A stretch of DNA of 64,000 nucleotides from Chamaelirium japonicum (lineage: Eukaryota; Streptophyta; Magnoliopsida; Liliales; Melanthiaceae): the NCBI GenBank assembly GCA_947650365.1, contig OX393553.1, positions 68,896,216 through 68,960,215 on the forward strand. The letters are read 5' to 3'. Below, piece by piece: positions 53,001 through 64,000 of this stretch. Position 1 is the first letter of the stretch. Every line of letters begins with the position of its first letter. Below the pieces are notes generated by a model, which was given only the letters and a program-made list of their open reading frames with translations, was not told where the DNA came from and ran no database searches. The translations under genes were made by a program, and so were the position numbers.

Positions 53001-56000
53001 TTATGATAGGTATGAGTATATATGGACAGGTACGAATAGGTATGGATTGGATTATGTTTTTTTGGATAGGTATGTTTAAGTTTTAGTTGGTGAGGATGGG
53101 TATAGGTGATTATATATATGTATGGGTATATTGGGGTGGGTATAGGTATGTGGGGATGCGTATGGGTGGGTACAAGTAAGTAAGGGTGGGAAAAGGTATG
53201 AATGGGTAAGTGTGGCTAGGTTGGTATTGGTTTGAGGTAGGTTTAGGGTAGAATAGAGGGTATAAGGTGGATATAGGGGGTATGTTAGCGTGGGGATATA
53301 TAAAGGTAGGAAATGTTTGGTATGGGTGGGTATGAGTGGGTTGGGGCTGGTATAAATGGGTCGAGGTTGGTATGAGCAAGTTAGCGTATGTATGGGTGGG
53401 TTTTGGTAGTTGAGGGTGGGTCTGGGTTAGTGGGGGTGGGTAGGGATATATATAGGTGGGTATAAGTGTGTGTGGGTAGGTTGGGATATGTATAGATAGG
53501 TATAGGTTGGTCGTGGTGGGTATAGATAAGTAGTGGTGGGTATGGGTGGGTTTAGATAGATGACGATAGGTATAGGTGGGTTGTATTTGGTATAAGTTTG
53601 TTGGGGTTAGTATACATATGGTTAGATGGGTAGGGTATATATAGGTGGGTATAGATGCGTACGGTTGGGTATGAATGAGTTGGATTGGGTATGGGTAGGG
53701 CGAGGGTGGGTATAAGTTGTTATCGGTAGGTTGGATAGGTATGAGTTGGGTAGGGTTAGTTTGTGTGGTTTTAGATGGGTTCGGATTGGTATAGGTAAGT
53801 TTTAATTGATGGGTGTTGGTTATGGGGTGTATAGGGGTGTATCTATAGGTAAAGGTAGATTTCAGATAGTATAGGTGGGTTTCGCTGTATTTGGGTGGGT
53901 ATAAATGAATATGGCTATGTACAAATAGGATTTGGTGGGTATGAGTAGGAATAAATGGGTATAGGAGGGTATAGATAGTTTCAGAGCTTTATGGGTGAGT
54001 TTCGGTGAGTAAGTATGGGTATGGGTATGCATAAAGGATGGGGGTGGTTAAGAATGGGTATAGGTAGGTACGAAGGGGTAGTAATGGGTTTGTATTGGCA
54101 TGGATAGGTATGGGGGGTGGGCATGGTATGGGTAAATAGGCGTAGGTAAAGGTAGATATTAGTGAGTATAGATGGATGGTGGTAGGTAGGGGTGGGTATG
54201 AATGGGTATGGATTTGATTAGGTTTTTTTGGATAGGTATGTGTTAGTTTCAGTGGGTGAGGATGGGTATGGGTGATTATATATATATGTATAGGCATATA
54301 GGGGTGGGTATAGTTATATGGGGATAGTAAGGGTGGGTACAAGTAAGTAAGGGTGGGATGTGGTATGAATGGGTAAGTATGGTTGGGTAGGTATTGGTTT
54401 GAGATAGGCCTGAGATAGAATAGGGGGTATAAGGTTGATATGGGGGGGTATGGTGTGGTAAGGATGTATAAAGCTAGGAAAGGATAGGTATAGGTTGGTA
54501 TGAGTGGGTTGGGGCGGGTATGAGAGGGTCGAAGTTGGTATGAGCTGGTTAGGGTAGGTATGGGTGGGTTTTAGTGATTGAGGGTAGGTCTGGGTGAGTA
54601 GGGGTGGGTATTTATTGATATGGTGGGTAGGGATACATATTGGTAGGTATAAATGTGTATGGGTAGATTGGTGTGGGTATAGATGGGTATAAATAGGTCA
54701 ATATGGGTATAGATAAGTAGGGGTAGGTATGGGTGGGTTTGGATAATAACGATAGGTATAGGTAGGTTGTATTGGGTATGAGTGGGTTGGGGTTGGTATA
54801 CATATAGTTAGGTAGGTGGGGTATGTATACGTGGGTATGATGGGTACTGGTGGGTATGAATGAGTTGAACTGGGTATGGGTAGGGTGAGGGTGGGTATGA
54901 GTTGTTATGGATGGATTAGATAGGTATGAGATGGTTTGGGTTGGTTTGAGTGGGTTTAGGTGGTACGGGTAGGTATAAATATGTTTTAGTTAATGGACGT
55001 GGGTTTTGGTGTGTATGGGGGTGTATTTTTGGGTAAAGGTGGATTTGAGCCAGCATAGGTGGGTTTTGTGGTGTATGGGTAGGTATAAATGGGTATGGCT
55101 ATGTACAGATGAGCTTTGGTGGATATGAGTAGGTATAAGTGGGTATAGGAAGGTATAAGTAGTTTCGAATATATATAGGTAAGTTTCGGTAGGTAAGTAT
55201 GGGTATAGGTTTGTATGGAGGATATGGATGGGTAAGAATGGATATAGGTAGGTATGAAGGGTAGTAATGGGTTTGTATAAATAGGTTTCGAATATAAATA
55301 GGTTTGGGGGTTAGGCATATTATGGGGAATAGGGGTAGGTAGGGGTAGATATTAGTAGGTATAGATGGATGGTGGTGGGTATGGGTGGGTATGAGTGAGT
55401 ATGCATGGATTAGGATATGTATGAGTGTGTATGGGCGCATATGAATAGGTATGGATTTGATTGGGTTTTTTTGGGTAGGTATGTATGAGTTTCAGTGGGT
55501 GAGGATGGGTATGGGTGATTATATATATGTATGGACATACAGGGGTGGGTATGGGTATGTGGGGATGGGTGTGGGTGGGTATCAGTAAGTAAGGGTGGGA
55601 GGAGGTACGAATGAGTAAGTGTGGCTGGGTGGGTATTGGTTTGAGGTGGGTATAGGATAGAATGGGGGTTATAAGGTGGATATGGGGGGGGTATGGTAGG
55701 GTGGGGATGTATAAAGCTAGGAAAGGGTTGGTATGGGTTAGTATGAATGGGTCGAGGTTGTTATGAGCTGGTTGGGGTAGGTATAGGTGAGTTTTGGTGG
55801 TTGAGGGTAAGTTTGGGTGAATGAGGATGGGTATTGGTTAGTATGGTGGGTAGGGATACATATAGGTGGGTATGAGTAGGTTGGGGTAGGTATAGATGGG
55901 TCTAGGTAGGTCGAGGTGGGTATAAATAAGTAGAAGTGGGTATGGATGGGTTTGGATAGATGACGATAGGTATGGGTGGGTTGTATTGTATATGAGTGGG

Positions 56001-57820
56001 TTAGGGTTGGTATATATATGGATAGGTTGGTGGGGTACATATAGGTGTTTATAGATGGGTGCAAGTGGGTATAAATGAGTTGGACTTGGTATAAGTAGGG
56101 TGAGGGTGGGTATAAGTTGTTATGGGTGGGTTGGATAGGTATGAGTTGGTTTGGGTTGGTTTAGGTGGGTTCGGGTAGGTATAGGTAAGTTTCAGTTGAT
56201 AAATATGGGTTGTGGTGGGTATGGGGGTATATCTGTGGGTAAAGGTGGATTTGAGTTGGTATAAGTAGGTTTCGTTGTGTATGGGTGGGTATAAATGGAT
56301 ATACTTATGTACAGATAGGATTTGGTGGGTATGAGTAGGTATAAGTGTGTATGATAGGGTATTTATAGTTTTAAAGCTATATGGGTGAGTTTCGATGTGT
56401 AAGTATAGGTATGGGTATGTATAGAGGATGGGGGTATATAAGAATCGGTATGTGTAGGTATAAAGGGGTTGTAATGGGTTTGTATTGGTATGTATAGGTA
56501 TAGGGGGTTGGTGTGGTATGGGTGAATAGGTAAATAGGGGTAGATATTAGTGGGTATAAATGGATGGTGGTAGGTATGGGTAGGTATGAGTGAGTATGCA
56601 TGGATTAGGATGGTGGTAGGTATGTGTGGGTATGAGTGAGTATGCATGGATTAGGATGGGTATGAGCGTGTATGGGCGAGTATGAATGGGTATGGATTGA
56701 ATTGGGTTTTTTTGGGTAGGTATATATGAGTTTCAGTAGGTGAGGATGGGTATGGGTGATTATATGTATGTATGGGCATATACAGTTGGGTCTGGGTATG
56801 GGTGGGTACAAGTAAGTAAGGGTGGAAGGAGATATAAATAGTTAAGTGTGACTAGGTGGGTATTGTTTTGAGGTGGGTATAGGGTAGAATGGGGGGTATA
56901 AAGAGGTTATGGGTGGGGTATAGTAGGGTGGGGATGTATAAAACTAGGAAAGGGTAGGTATAGGTAGGTATGAGTGGGTTGGGGCGGGTATGAGTGGTTC
57001 AAGATTGGTATGAGTAGGTTGGGGTAGGTTTGGGTAGGTTTTGGGTATTAAGGGTGGGTCTGGGTGAGTGGGGGTTGGTATGGTGGGTAGGGATACATGT
57101 AGGTGGGTATGAGTGCGTATAGGTAGGTTGGGGTGGGTATAGATGGGCATAGGTAGGTCGTGGTGGGTATAGATAAGTAGGGGTAGGTATGGGTGGGTTT
57201 GGATAGATGACGATAGGTATGGGTGGTTTGTTTTGGGTATAAGAGGGTTAGGGTTGGTATATATATGGTTAGGTGGGTTAGGTACATATACGTAGTTATA
57301 GATGGGTGCAGGTGTGTATGAATGAGTTAGACTATGTATGGGTAGGGTGAGAGTGGGTATGAGTTTTTATGGGTGGGTTAGATAGGTATGAATTAGTTTG
57401 GGTTTGTTTGGGTGGGTTTAGGTGGGTTCATGTAGGTATGGGCAAGTTTCATTTATGGGCATGGGTTGTGGTGGGTATGGGGGTATATTTGTTGGTAAAG
57501 GTTAATTTGAGCTGGTCTAGGTAGGTTTTGGTGTGTATGGGTGGAAATAAATAGGTATGGCTATGTACAGATGGGATTTGGTAGATATGAGTAGGTATAA
57601 GTAGGTATGGGAGGGTATATGTAGTTTCGGATCTTTACGGGTGAGTTTCGGTGGGTAAGTATGGGTATGGGTATGTATAGAGGATGAAGGTGGGTAAGAA
57701 TGGGTATGGGTCGTATAAAGGGTAGTAATGGGCTTGTATTGGTATAGGGGGTGGGCATGGTATAGGTATATGGGGGTAGGTTGGGGTAGATATTAGTGGG
57801 TATCGATGGATGGTGGTGGG

Positions 57821-57940
57821 TATGGGTGGGTATGAGTGAGTATGTATGGATTAGGATGGGTATGAGTGTGTATGGGTGGGTATGGGTGGGTATGAGTGAG
57901 TATGTATGGATTAGGATGGGTATGAGTGTGTATGGGTGGG
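57821..57940. repeat. Perfect 60-bp tandem duplication within satellite C
   Basis: Bases 57821-57880 are repeated exactly at 57881-57940 (starting TATGGGTGGGTATGAGTGAG). Surrounding copies of the array differ from each other at many positions, so this doubling is recent or an assembly artefact. Confidence 0.95.
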
Positions 57941-60900
57941 TATGAATGGGTATAGATTGGATTAGGTTTTTTTTGGTAGGTATGTATGAGTTTTAGTGGG
58001 TGAGGATGGGTATGGGTGATTATATATATGTATGGGCATAAATGGGTGGGTATGAGTATGTGGGGATGGGTAAGGGTGGGTACAAGTTAGTATGGGAGGA
58101 GGCACGAATAGGTAAATGTGGCTATGTGGGTATTGATTTGAGGTAGGTATGGGATAGAATAGGGGTATAAAGTGGATATGGGGGGGTATAGTAGGGTAGG
58201 GATGTATAAAGCTCGAAAAGGGTAGGTATGGGTGGGTATAAGTAGGTTGAGGCGTGTATGAGTGGGTTGAGGTTTGTATGAGCCTGTTAGGGTAGGTATA
58301 GGTAGGTTTTGGTGATTGAGGGTGGGTCTGGGTGAGTGGGGGTAGGTATTAGTTGCTATGGTAAGTAGGGATACACATAGGTGGGTATGAGTACGTATGG
58401 GTAAGTTAGGGTGGGTATAAATAGGCATAGATAGGTCGAGGTGGGTATAGATAAGTAGGGGAGGGTATGGGTGGGTTTGGATAGACGACAATATATATGG
58501 GTGGGTAGTGTTAGGTATAAGTTGGTTAGGATTGGTATACATATGGTTAGTTGGGTAGGGTGCATATGGGTAGGTATTGATAGGTGCGAGTGGGTATGAA
58601 TAAGTTGGACTAGGTATGGGTAGGGTGTGGGTGTATATGAGTTGTTATGGGTGGGTTAGATGTGTATGAGTTGGTTTGGGTGGGTTTAGGTAGGTTCGGG
58701 TAAGTATGGGTTAGTTTCAGTTGATGAGCATGGGTTGGGGCAGGTATGAGTGGATTGGGGCAAGTAAGTATGGGTCGAGGTTGATATGAGCAGGTTAGGG
58801 TAGGTATGGGTTAGTTTTGGTGGTTGAGGGTGGGTCTGGGTTAGTGGGGGTCGGTATTGGTTGGTATGGTGTGGGTAGGGATACATATTGGTGGGTATGA
58901 GTATGTTTGGGTAGGTTGGGGTAGGTATAGATGGGCATAGGTAGGTCGAGGTCGATATAGATAAGTAGGGGTGATGACGATAGGTATGGGTAGGTTATGT
59001 TAGGTATAAGTGGGTTGGAGTTGGTATATATATGGTTAGGTGGGTGGGGTACATATGGGTAGGTATAAATGGGTGCAGGTGAGTATCAATGAGTTGGACT
59101 GGGTATGGGTAGGGTGAGGGTTGGTATGAGTTGTTATGGGTGGGTTGGATGGGTATGAGTTGGTTTGGGTTAGTTCGTGTGGGTTTAGGTTGGTTCTGGT
59201 AGATATGGGTAAGTTCCAGTGTTAGGAGTGGGTTGTGGTGGGTATGGGGGTGTATCTGTGGGTAAAAGTGGATTTGAGCCAGCATAGGTGGGTTTCGGTA
59301 TGTATGGGTAGGTATTAATGCGTATGGCTATGTACATATAGGATTTGGTAGGTATGAGTAGGTAGAAGTTGGTATAAGAGGGTATAGGAAGTATCAGATC
59401 TGTATGGGTGAGTTTCGATGGGTTAGTATGGGTATAGGTATGTATGGAGGATTGGGTTGGGTAATAATGGGTATGCGTATGTATAAAGGGGTAGTAATGG
59501 TTTTGTATTGGTATGGATAGGTATGGGGAGTAGGCGAGGTATGGGTGAATGGGGGTAGGAAGGGGTAGATATTAGTGGGTATAGATGGATGGTCTTGGGT
59601 ATGCGTGGGTATGAGTGAGTATGCTTGGATTAGGATGGGTATGAGTGTGTATAGGCGGGTATAAATAAGTATGGATTGGACTGTGTTTTTTTGGGTAGGC
59701 ATATGTGAGTTTCAGTGGGTGAGGATGGTTATGGGTGATTATATATATGTATGGGCATATTGGGGTGCGTATGGGTATATGGGGATGGGTATGGGTGGGT
59801 ACAAGTAAGTAAGGATGGGAGAAGGTATGAATGGGTAAGTATGGTTGGGTGGGTATTGGTTTGAGGTAGGCATAGGGTAGAATAGGGGGTATAAGGTGGA
59901 TATAGGGGGTATGGTGGGGTGAGGATATATAAAGCTAGGATAGCATAGGTATAGGTGGGTATGAGTGGGTCGGGGCGGGTATGAGTAGGTCGAGGTTGGT
60001 ATGAGCTGGTTGGGGTAGGTATGGTCGGTTTTGGTGGTTGTGAGTAAGTCTGGGCAAGTAGGGGTGGGTATTTATTGGTATGGTAGGTAGGGATACATAT
60101 AGGTGGGTATGAATGTGTATGGATAGGATGGGGTGGGTATAAATGGGCATAGGTATTTCAAGGTGGGTATAGATAAGTAGGGGTAGGTATGGGTGGGTTT
60201 GGATATATGACGATAGGTATGCGTAGGTAGTGTTGGGTATGAGTGGGTTGGGATTGGTATATATATGGTTAGGTAGGTGAGGTGCATATGGGTGGGTATA
60301 GATAGATATGGGTGGGTATGAATATGTTGGACAGGGTAAGGATAGGGTGAGGGTGGGTATGAGTTATTATGGGTGGGTTAGATGGGTATGACTAGTTTTG
60401 GGTTAGTTTGGGTGGGTTTAGATATGTTCAGGTTGGTATTGGTAATTTCAGTTGGTAGATATGAGCTATGGTGGGTGTAGGGGTTTATCCGTAGGTTAAG
60501 GTGGATTTGTGCCGGTATTGGTGGGTTTCGGTGTGTATGCTTGGGTATAAATAGGTATGGCTATATAAAGATAGGATTTGGTAGGTATGAATAGGTATTA
60601 GTGGGTATTGGAGGGTATAGGTAGTTTCAGATCTTAATGGGTGAGTTTCAGTGGAAGTATGGGTATTGGTATGTATGGAGGATGGGGGGGTAATAATGGG
60701 TATAGGTAGGTATGAAGGAGTAGTAATGGGTTTATATTGGTATCAATAGATATGGGGGGTGGGCATGGTACGGGTGAATGGGGGTAGGTATGGGTAGATA
60801 TTACTGGGTATAGATGGATGGGGGAGTGTACGGGTTGGTATGAGTGAGTATGCATGGATTAGGATAGATATGAGTGTTTATGGGTGGGTATAATTGGGTA

Positions 60901-63900
60901 TGGATTGAATTGGATTTTTTTAGGTAGGTATGTATGTGTTTCAATGGGTGAGGATGGGTATGGGTGATTATATGTATGTATGGGCATATAGGGGTGGGTA
61001 TGGGTATGTGGGGATGAGTATGGGTGGGTACAAATAAGTAACGATGGGAGAAGGTATGAATGGGTAAGTGTGGCTGGGTGGGTATTGGTTCGAGGTGGGT
61101 ATGGGGTAGAATAGGGGGTATAAGGTGGATATGGGGGGTATTGTGGAGTGGGGATGTATAAAGCTAGGAAAGGGTAGGGGTGGGTATAAGTTGGTTTGGT
61201 GTGGGTATGAGTAGGTCGAGGTTGGTATGAACGGGTTGGGGTAGGTATGGGTGGCTTTTAGTGGTTAAGGGTGGGTCTGGGTGAGTGGGGGTTGGTATTG
61301 GTTTGGTGGGTAGAGATACATATAGGTTGGTATGAGTATATATGGGTAGGTTGGGGTGGGTATAGATAGGTATATGTAAGTCGAGGTGGGTATAGATAAG
61401 TAGGGGTAGGTATGGGTAGGTTTGGATAGATGACGATAGGTATGGGGTGGGTTGTATTAGATATGAGTGGGTCGGGATTGGTATATATAAGGTTAGGTGA
61501 GTAGGTTGCATATAGGTGGGTATAGATGAGTGCGGATAGGTATGAATGAGTTATACTAGGTATGGGTAGGGTGAGGATGGGTATGAGTTGGTTTGGGTTG
61601 GTTTGGGTGGGTTTAGGTAGTTTCGGGTAGAAATGGGTAAGTTTCATTTGATGAGCGTGGGTTGTGGTGGGTATAGGGATATATCTATGGGTAAAGTTAG
61701 ATTTGAGCCAACATAGATAGGTTTTATTGTGTATCGATGGGTATAAATGGGTATCGCTATGTACATATGGGATTTGGTGGGTATGAGTAGGTATAAGTGG
61801 GTATGGGAGGGTATAGGTAGTTTCGGAGCTATATGGGTGAGTTTCGATAGGTAAGCATAGGTATGGGTATTTATGGAGGATAGTGGTGGGTAAGAATGGG
61901 TATGGGTAAGTATGAAGAGGTAGTAATGGGTTTGTCTTGGTCTGGATATGTATGGGGGGTTGACGTAGTATAGGTGAATAGGGGTAGATATTAGTGGGTA
62001 TAGATGGATGGTGGTAGGTATGGGTGTGTATGAGTGAGTATGTATGGATTAGGATGGGTATGAGTGTGTATAGGTTAGTATGAATGGGTATAGATTGGAT
62101 TGGGTTTTTTTGGGTAGGTATGTGTGAGTTTCAGTGGGTGAGGATAGGTATGGGTGATTAGATATATGTATGGGCATATAGGGGTTGGTATGGGTATGGG
62201 TGGGTTTAAGTAAGTAAGGGTGTAATGAGGTATGAATGGGTAAGTGTGGCTAGGTGATATTAGTTTGAAGTGGATATAGGGTAGAATGTGGGGTATTAAG
62301 TAGATATGGGGTGGTATGGTGGGGTGAGGATGTATAAAGCTAGGAAAGCGTATGTATGGGTGGGTATGAGTGGGTTGGGGCGGGTATGAGTGGGTCGAGA
62401 TTGGTATGAGCGGGTTGGGGCAGTTATGTGTGGGTTTTGGTAGTTGAAGGTGGGTCTACATGAGTGGGGGTGGGTATTTATTAGTATGGTGGGTAGGGAT
62501 ACATATAGGTGGGTATGAGTACGTATGGGTCGGTTATGGTGGGTATAGATGGGCATAGGTAGGTCGAGGTGGGTATAAATAAATAGGATTGGGTATGGGT
62601 AGGTTTAGATAGATGACGATAGGTATGCATAAGTTGTGTTGGGTATAAGTAGGTTGGGGTTGGTATATATATAGTTAGGTGGGTTGGGTGTATATAGGTG
62701 AGTATAAATAGGTATGGGTGGATATGTATGACTTGGACTGTGTATGGATAGGGTGAGAGTGGGTATGAGTTATTATAGGTGGGTTGGAGGGGTATGAGTT
62801 GGTTTGGATAGGTTTAGGTTAGTTTGGGTAGGTATGGATAAGTTTCAATTGATGGACGTGAGTTATAGTGAGTATGGGGGTGTATTTGTGGGTAAAAGTA
62901 GATTTGAGCCGATATAGGTGGGTTTCGTTGTGTATGGGTGGGTATAAATGGGTATGGCAATCTACAAATGGTATTTGGTGGGTATGAGTATGTATAAGTG
63001 GGTATGAGAGGGTATAGTTAGTTTCAGAGCTATATGGGTGAGTTTTCGTGGGTAAGGGTATGGGTATGTATAGAGGATAGGGGTGGGTAAGAATAGGTAT
63101 GAGTAGGTATGAAAAGGTAGTAATGGGTTTGTATTGCTATAGATAGGTATGGTGGGTGGACGTGGTATGGGTGAATGGCGGTAGATAGGGTTAGATATTA
63201 GTGAGTATAGATGGATGATAGTGGGTATGGGTTGGTATGAGTGAGTATGCATAGATTATGATGGGTATGAGTATGTATGGGTGGGTATGAATAGATATGG
63301 ATTGGATTGGATTTTTTTGGGTATGTATGTATGAGTTTCAGTGGGTGAGGATGGGTATGGGCGATTATATGTATGTATGGGCATATAGGTATGGGTATGG
63401 GTATGTGGGGATGGGTTTGGGTGGGTACAAGTAAGTAAAGGTGGGAGGACGTATGAATAGGTAAGTGTGGCTAGGTGGTATTGGTTTGAGGTGGGTATGG
63501 AGTAGAATGGGGGGTATAAAGTGGATATAGGGGGGTATGGTAGGGTAGGGATGTATAAAGCTAGGAAAGGGTAGGTATAAGTAGGTATGAGTGGGTTGGG
63601 GCGAGTATGAGTGGGTCAAGATTGGTATAGGTGGGTTGGGTAGGTATGGTTGGTTTTAGTGGTTGAGAGGTAGGTCTAGGTGAGTGAGTGCGAGTATTGT
63701 TTGGTATGGTAGGTAAGGATACATATATGTGGGTTTGAGTATGTATGGGTAGGTTGGGGTGGGTATAGATGGGCATAGGTAGGTCGAGGCGGGTATAGAT
63801 AAGTAGGGGTGGGTATGGGTAGGTTTAGATAGATAACGATAGGTATGTGTAGGTTATGTTAGGTATAAGTTGGTTAGGATTGCTATATGGTTAGATGGGT

Positions 63901-64000
63901 GGGTTGTATATGGGTAGGTAAAAATGGGTACGGGTGGGTATGAATGAGTTAGGTTAGGTATGGGTAGGGTGAGGGTGGGTATGAGTTGTTATAGGTTGGT

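Larger units (their letters stand above)
42190..64000. repeat. Satellite C: G/T-rich ~1.2 kb higher-order repeat, about 18 copies
   Basis: The plus strand is built of GGGTAT, GGTATG, GGGTTG and similar words, with only a few percent C. It is organised in a higher-order unit. The rare landmark ATAAAGCTAGGAAAG recurs near 42,872; 44,065; 45,305; 46,500; 47,788; 49,005; 50,701; 53,302; 54,470; 55,710; 56,940; 58,207; 59,930; 61,158; 62,337 and 63,557, with diverged forms near 51,848 and 52,545. A second landmark, GGTAAAGGTGGATTTGAGCC, shows the same ~1.2 kb spacing. Orientation never changes. The array runs past the window edge. Long Pro/Thr/Tyr/His-rich frames on the minus strand (up to 216 codons at 50105-50755) follow from the C-rich strand and are not called as genes. 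Confidence 0.96.

Noticed and set aside
42193-63776. Many Pro/Thr/Tyr/His-rich frames on the minus strand (up to 216 codons at 50105-50755)
   Set aside because: The C-rich strand has few stops. Frames overlap in different phases and change with each higher-order copy; this is not protein-like conservation.
42190-64000. Telomere or interstitial telomeric repeat
   Set aside because: GGGTTTAGG occurs only sporadically. The base words are GGGTAT and GGTATG, not a known plant telomere repeat, and a 1.2 kb higher-order unit dominates.

Overview
The window looks like repeat-rich, gene-poor nuclear heterochromatin of a flowering plant. Three things point there. There are long terminal repeats of the Cassandra type, which carry a 5S-rRNA-derived block. 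There is a Ty1-copia fragment with plant-type integrase and reverse transcriptase. There is a CACTA (En/Spm) transposon carrying plant-specific DUF4216 and Transposase_24 coding remnants. I cannot name the species. I see no intact host gene, tRNA gene or functional rRNA gene. Almost all apparent open frames are shadows of tandem repeats.

Layout, left to right. (1) 1-2.94 kb: Cassandra fossils in two orientations, with an unassigned AT-rich stretch between them. (2) 2.94-4.67 kb: a degenerate short-unit GA-rich array that flips to its reverse complement near 3,983, giving a large imperfect inverted repeat. (3) 4.69-6.59 kb: a Ty1-copia fossil on the minus strand, cut at both ends and holding a (TA)n run. 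(4) 6.6-34.1 kb: satellite A, about 170 diverged copies of a ~160 bp unit, all in one direction. Each unit contains three short dyad symmetries. Two ~4.1-4.25 kb blocks of it are a segmental duplication. (5) 34.1-39.4 kb: the 3' part of a CACTA transposon on the minus strand, with subterminal repeats, a broken Transposase_24 gene whose first exon lies in a ~0.8 kb tandem duplication, and the C-terminal end of its large transposase gene. (6) 39.4-42.19 kb: satellite B, a ~154 bp unit with about 13 copies, split by an insertion that is mostly a ~680 bp pyrimidine tract. (7) 42.19-64.0 kb: satellite C, a G/T-rich array built on GGGTAT-like words and organised as a ~1.2 kb higher-order repeat with about 18 copies, continuing past the window edge.

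The elements do not form a pathway. The logic is structural: transposons and fossils sit at the boundaries of three unrelated satellite families. The observations most worth a second look are: paired-arm changes in a satellite A dyad; the extreme strand asymmetry and higher-order structure of satellite C; the head-to-head GA array; and the exact abutment of the CACTA ends with satellite A on one side and satellite B on the other. All identities, copy numbers and periods were judged by eye from the sequence.
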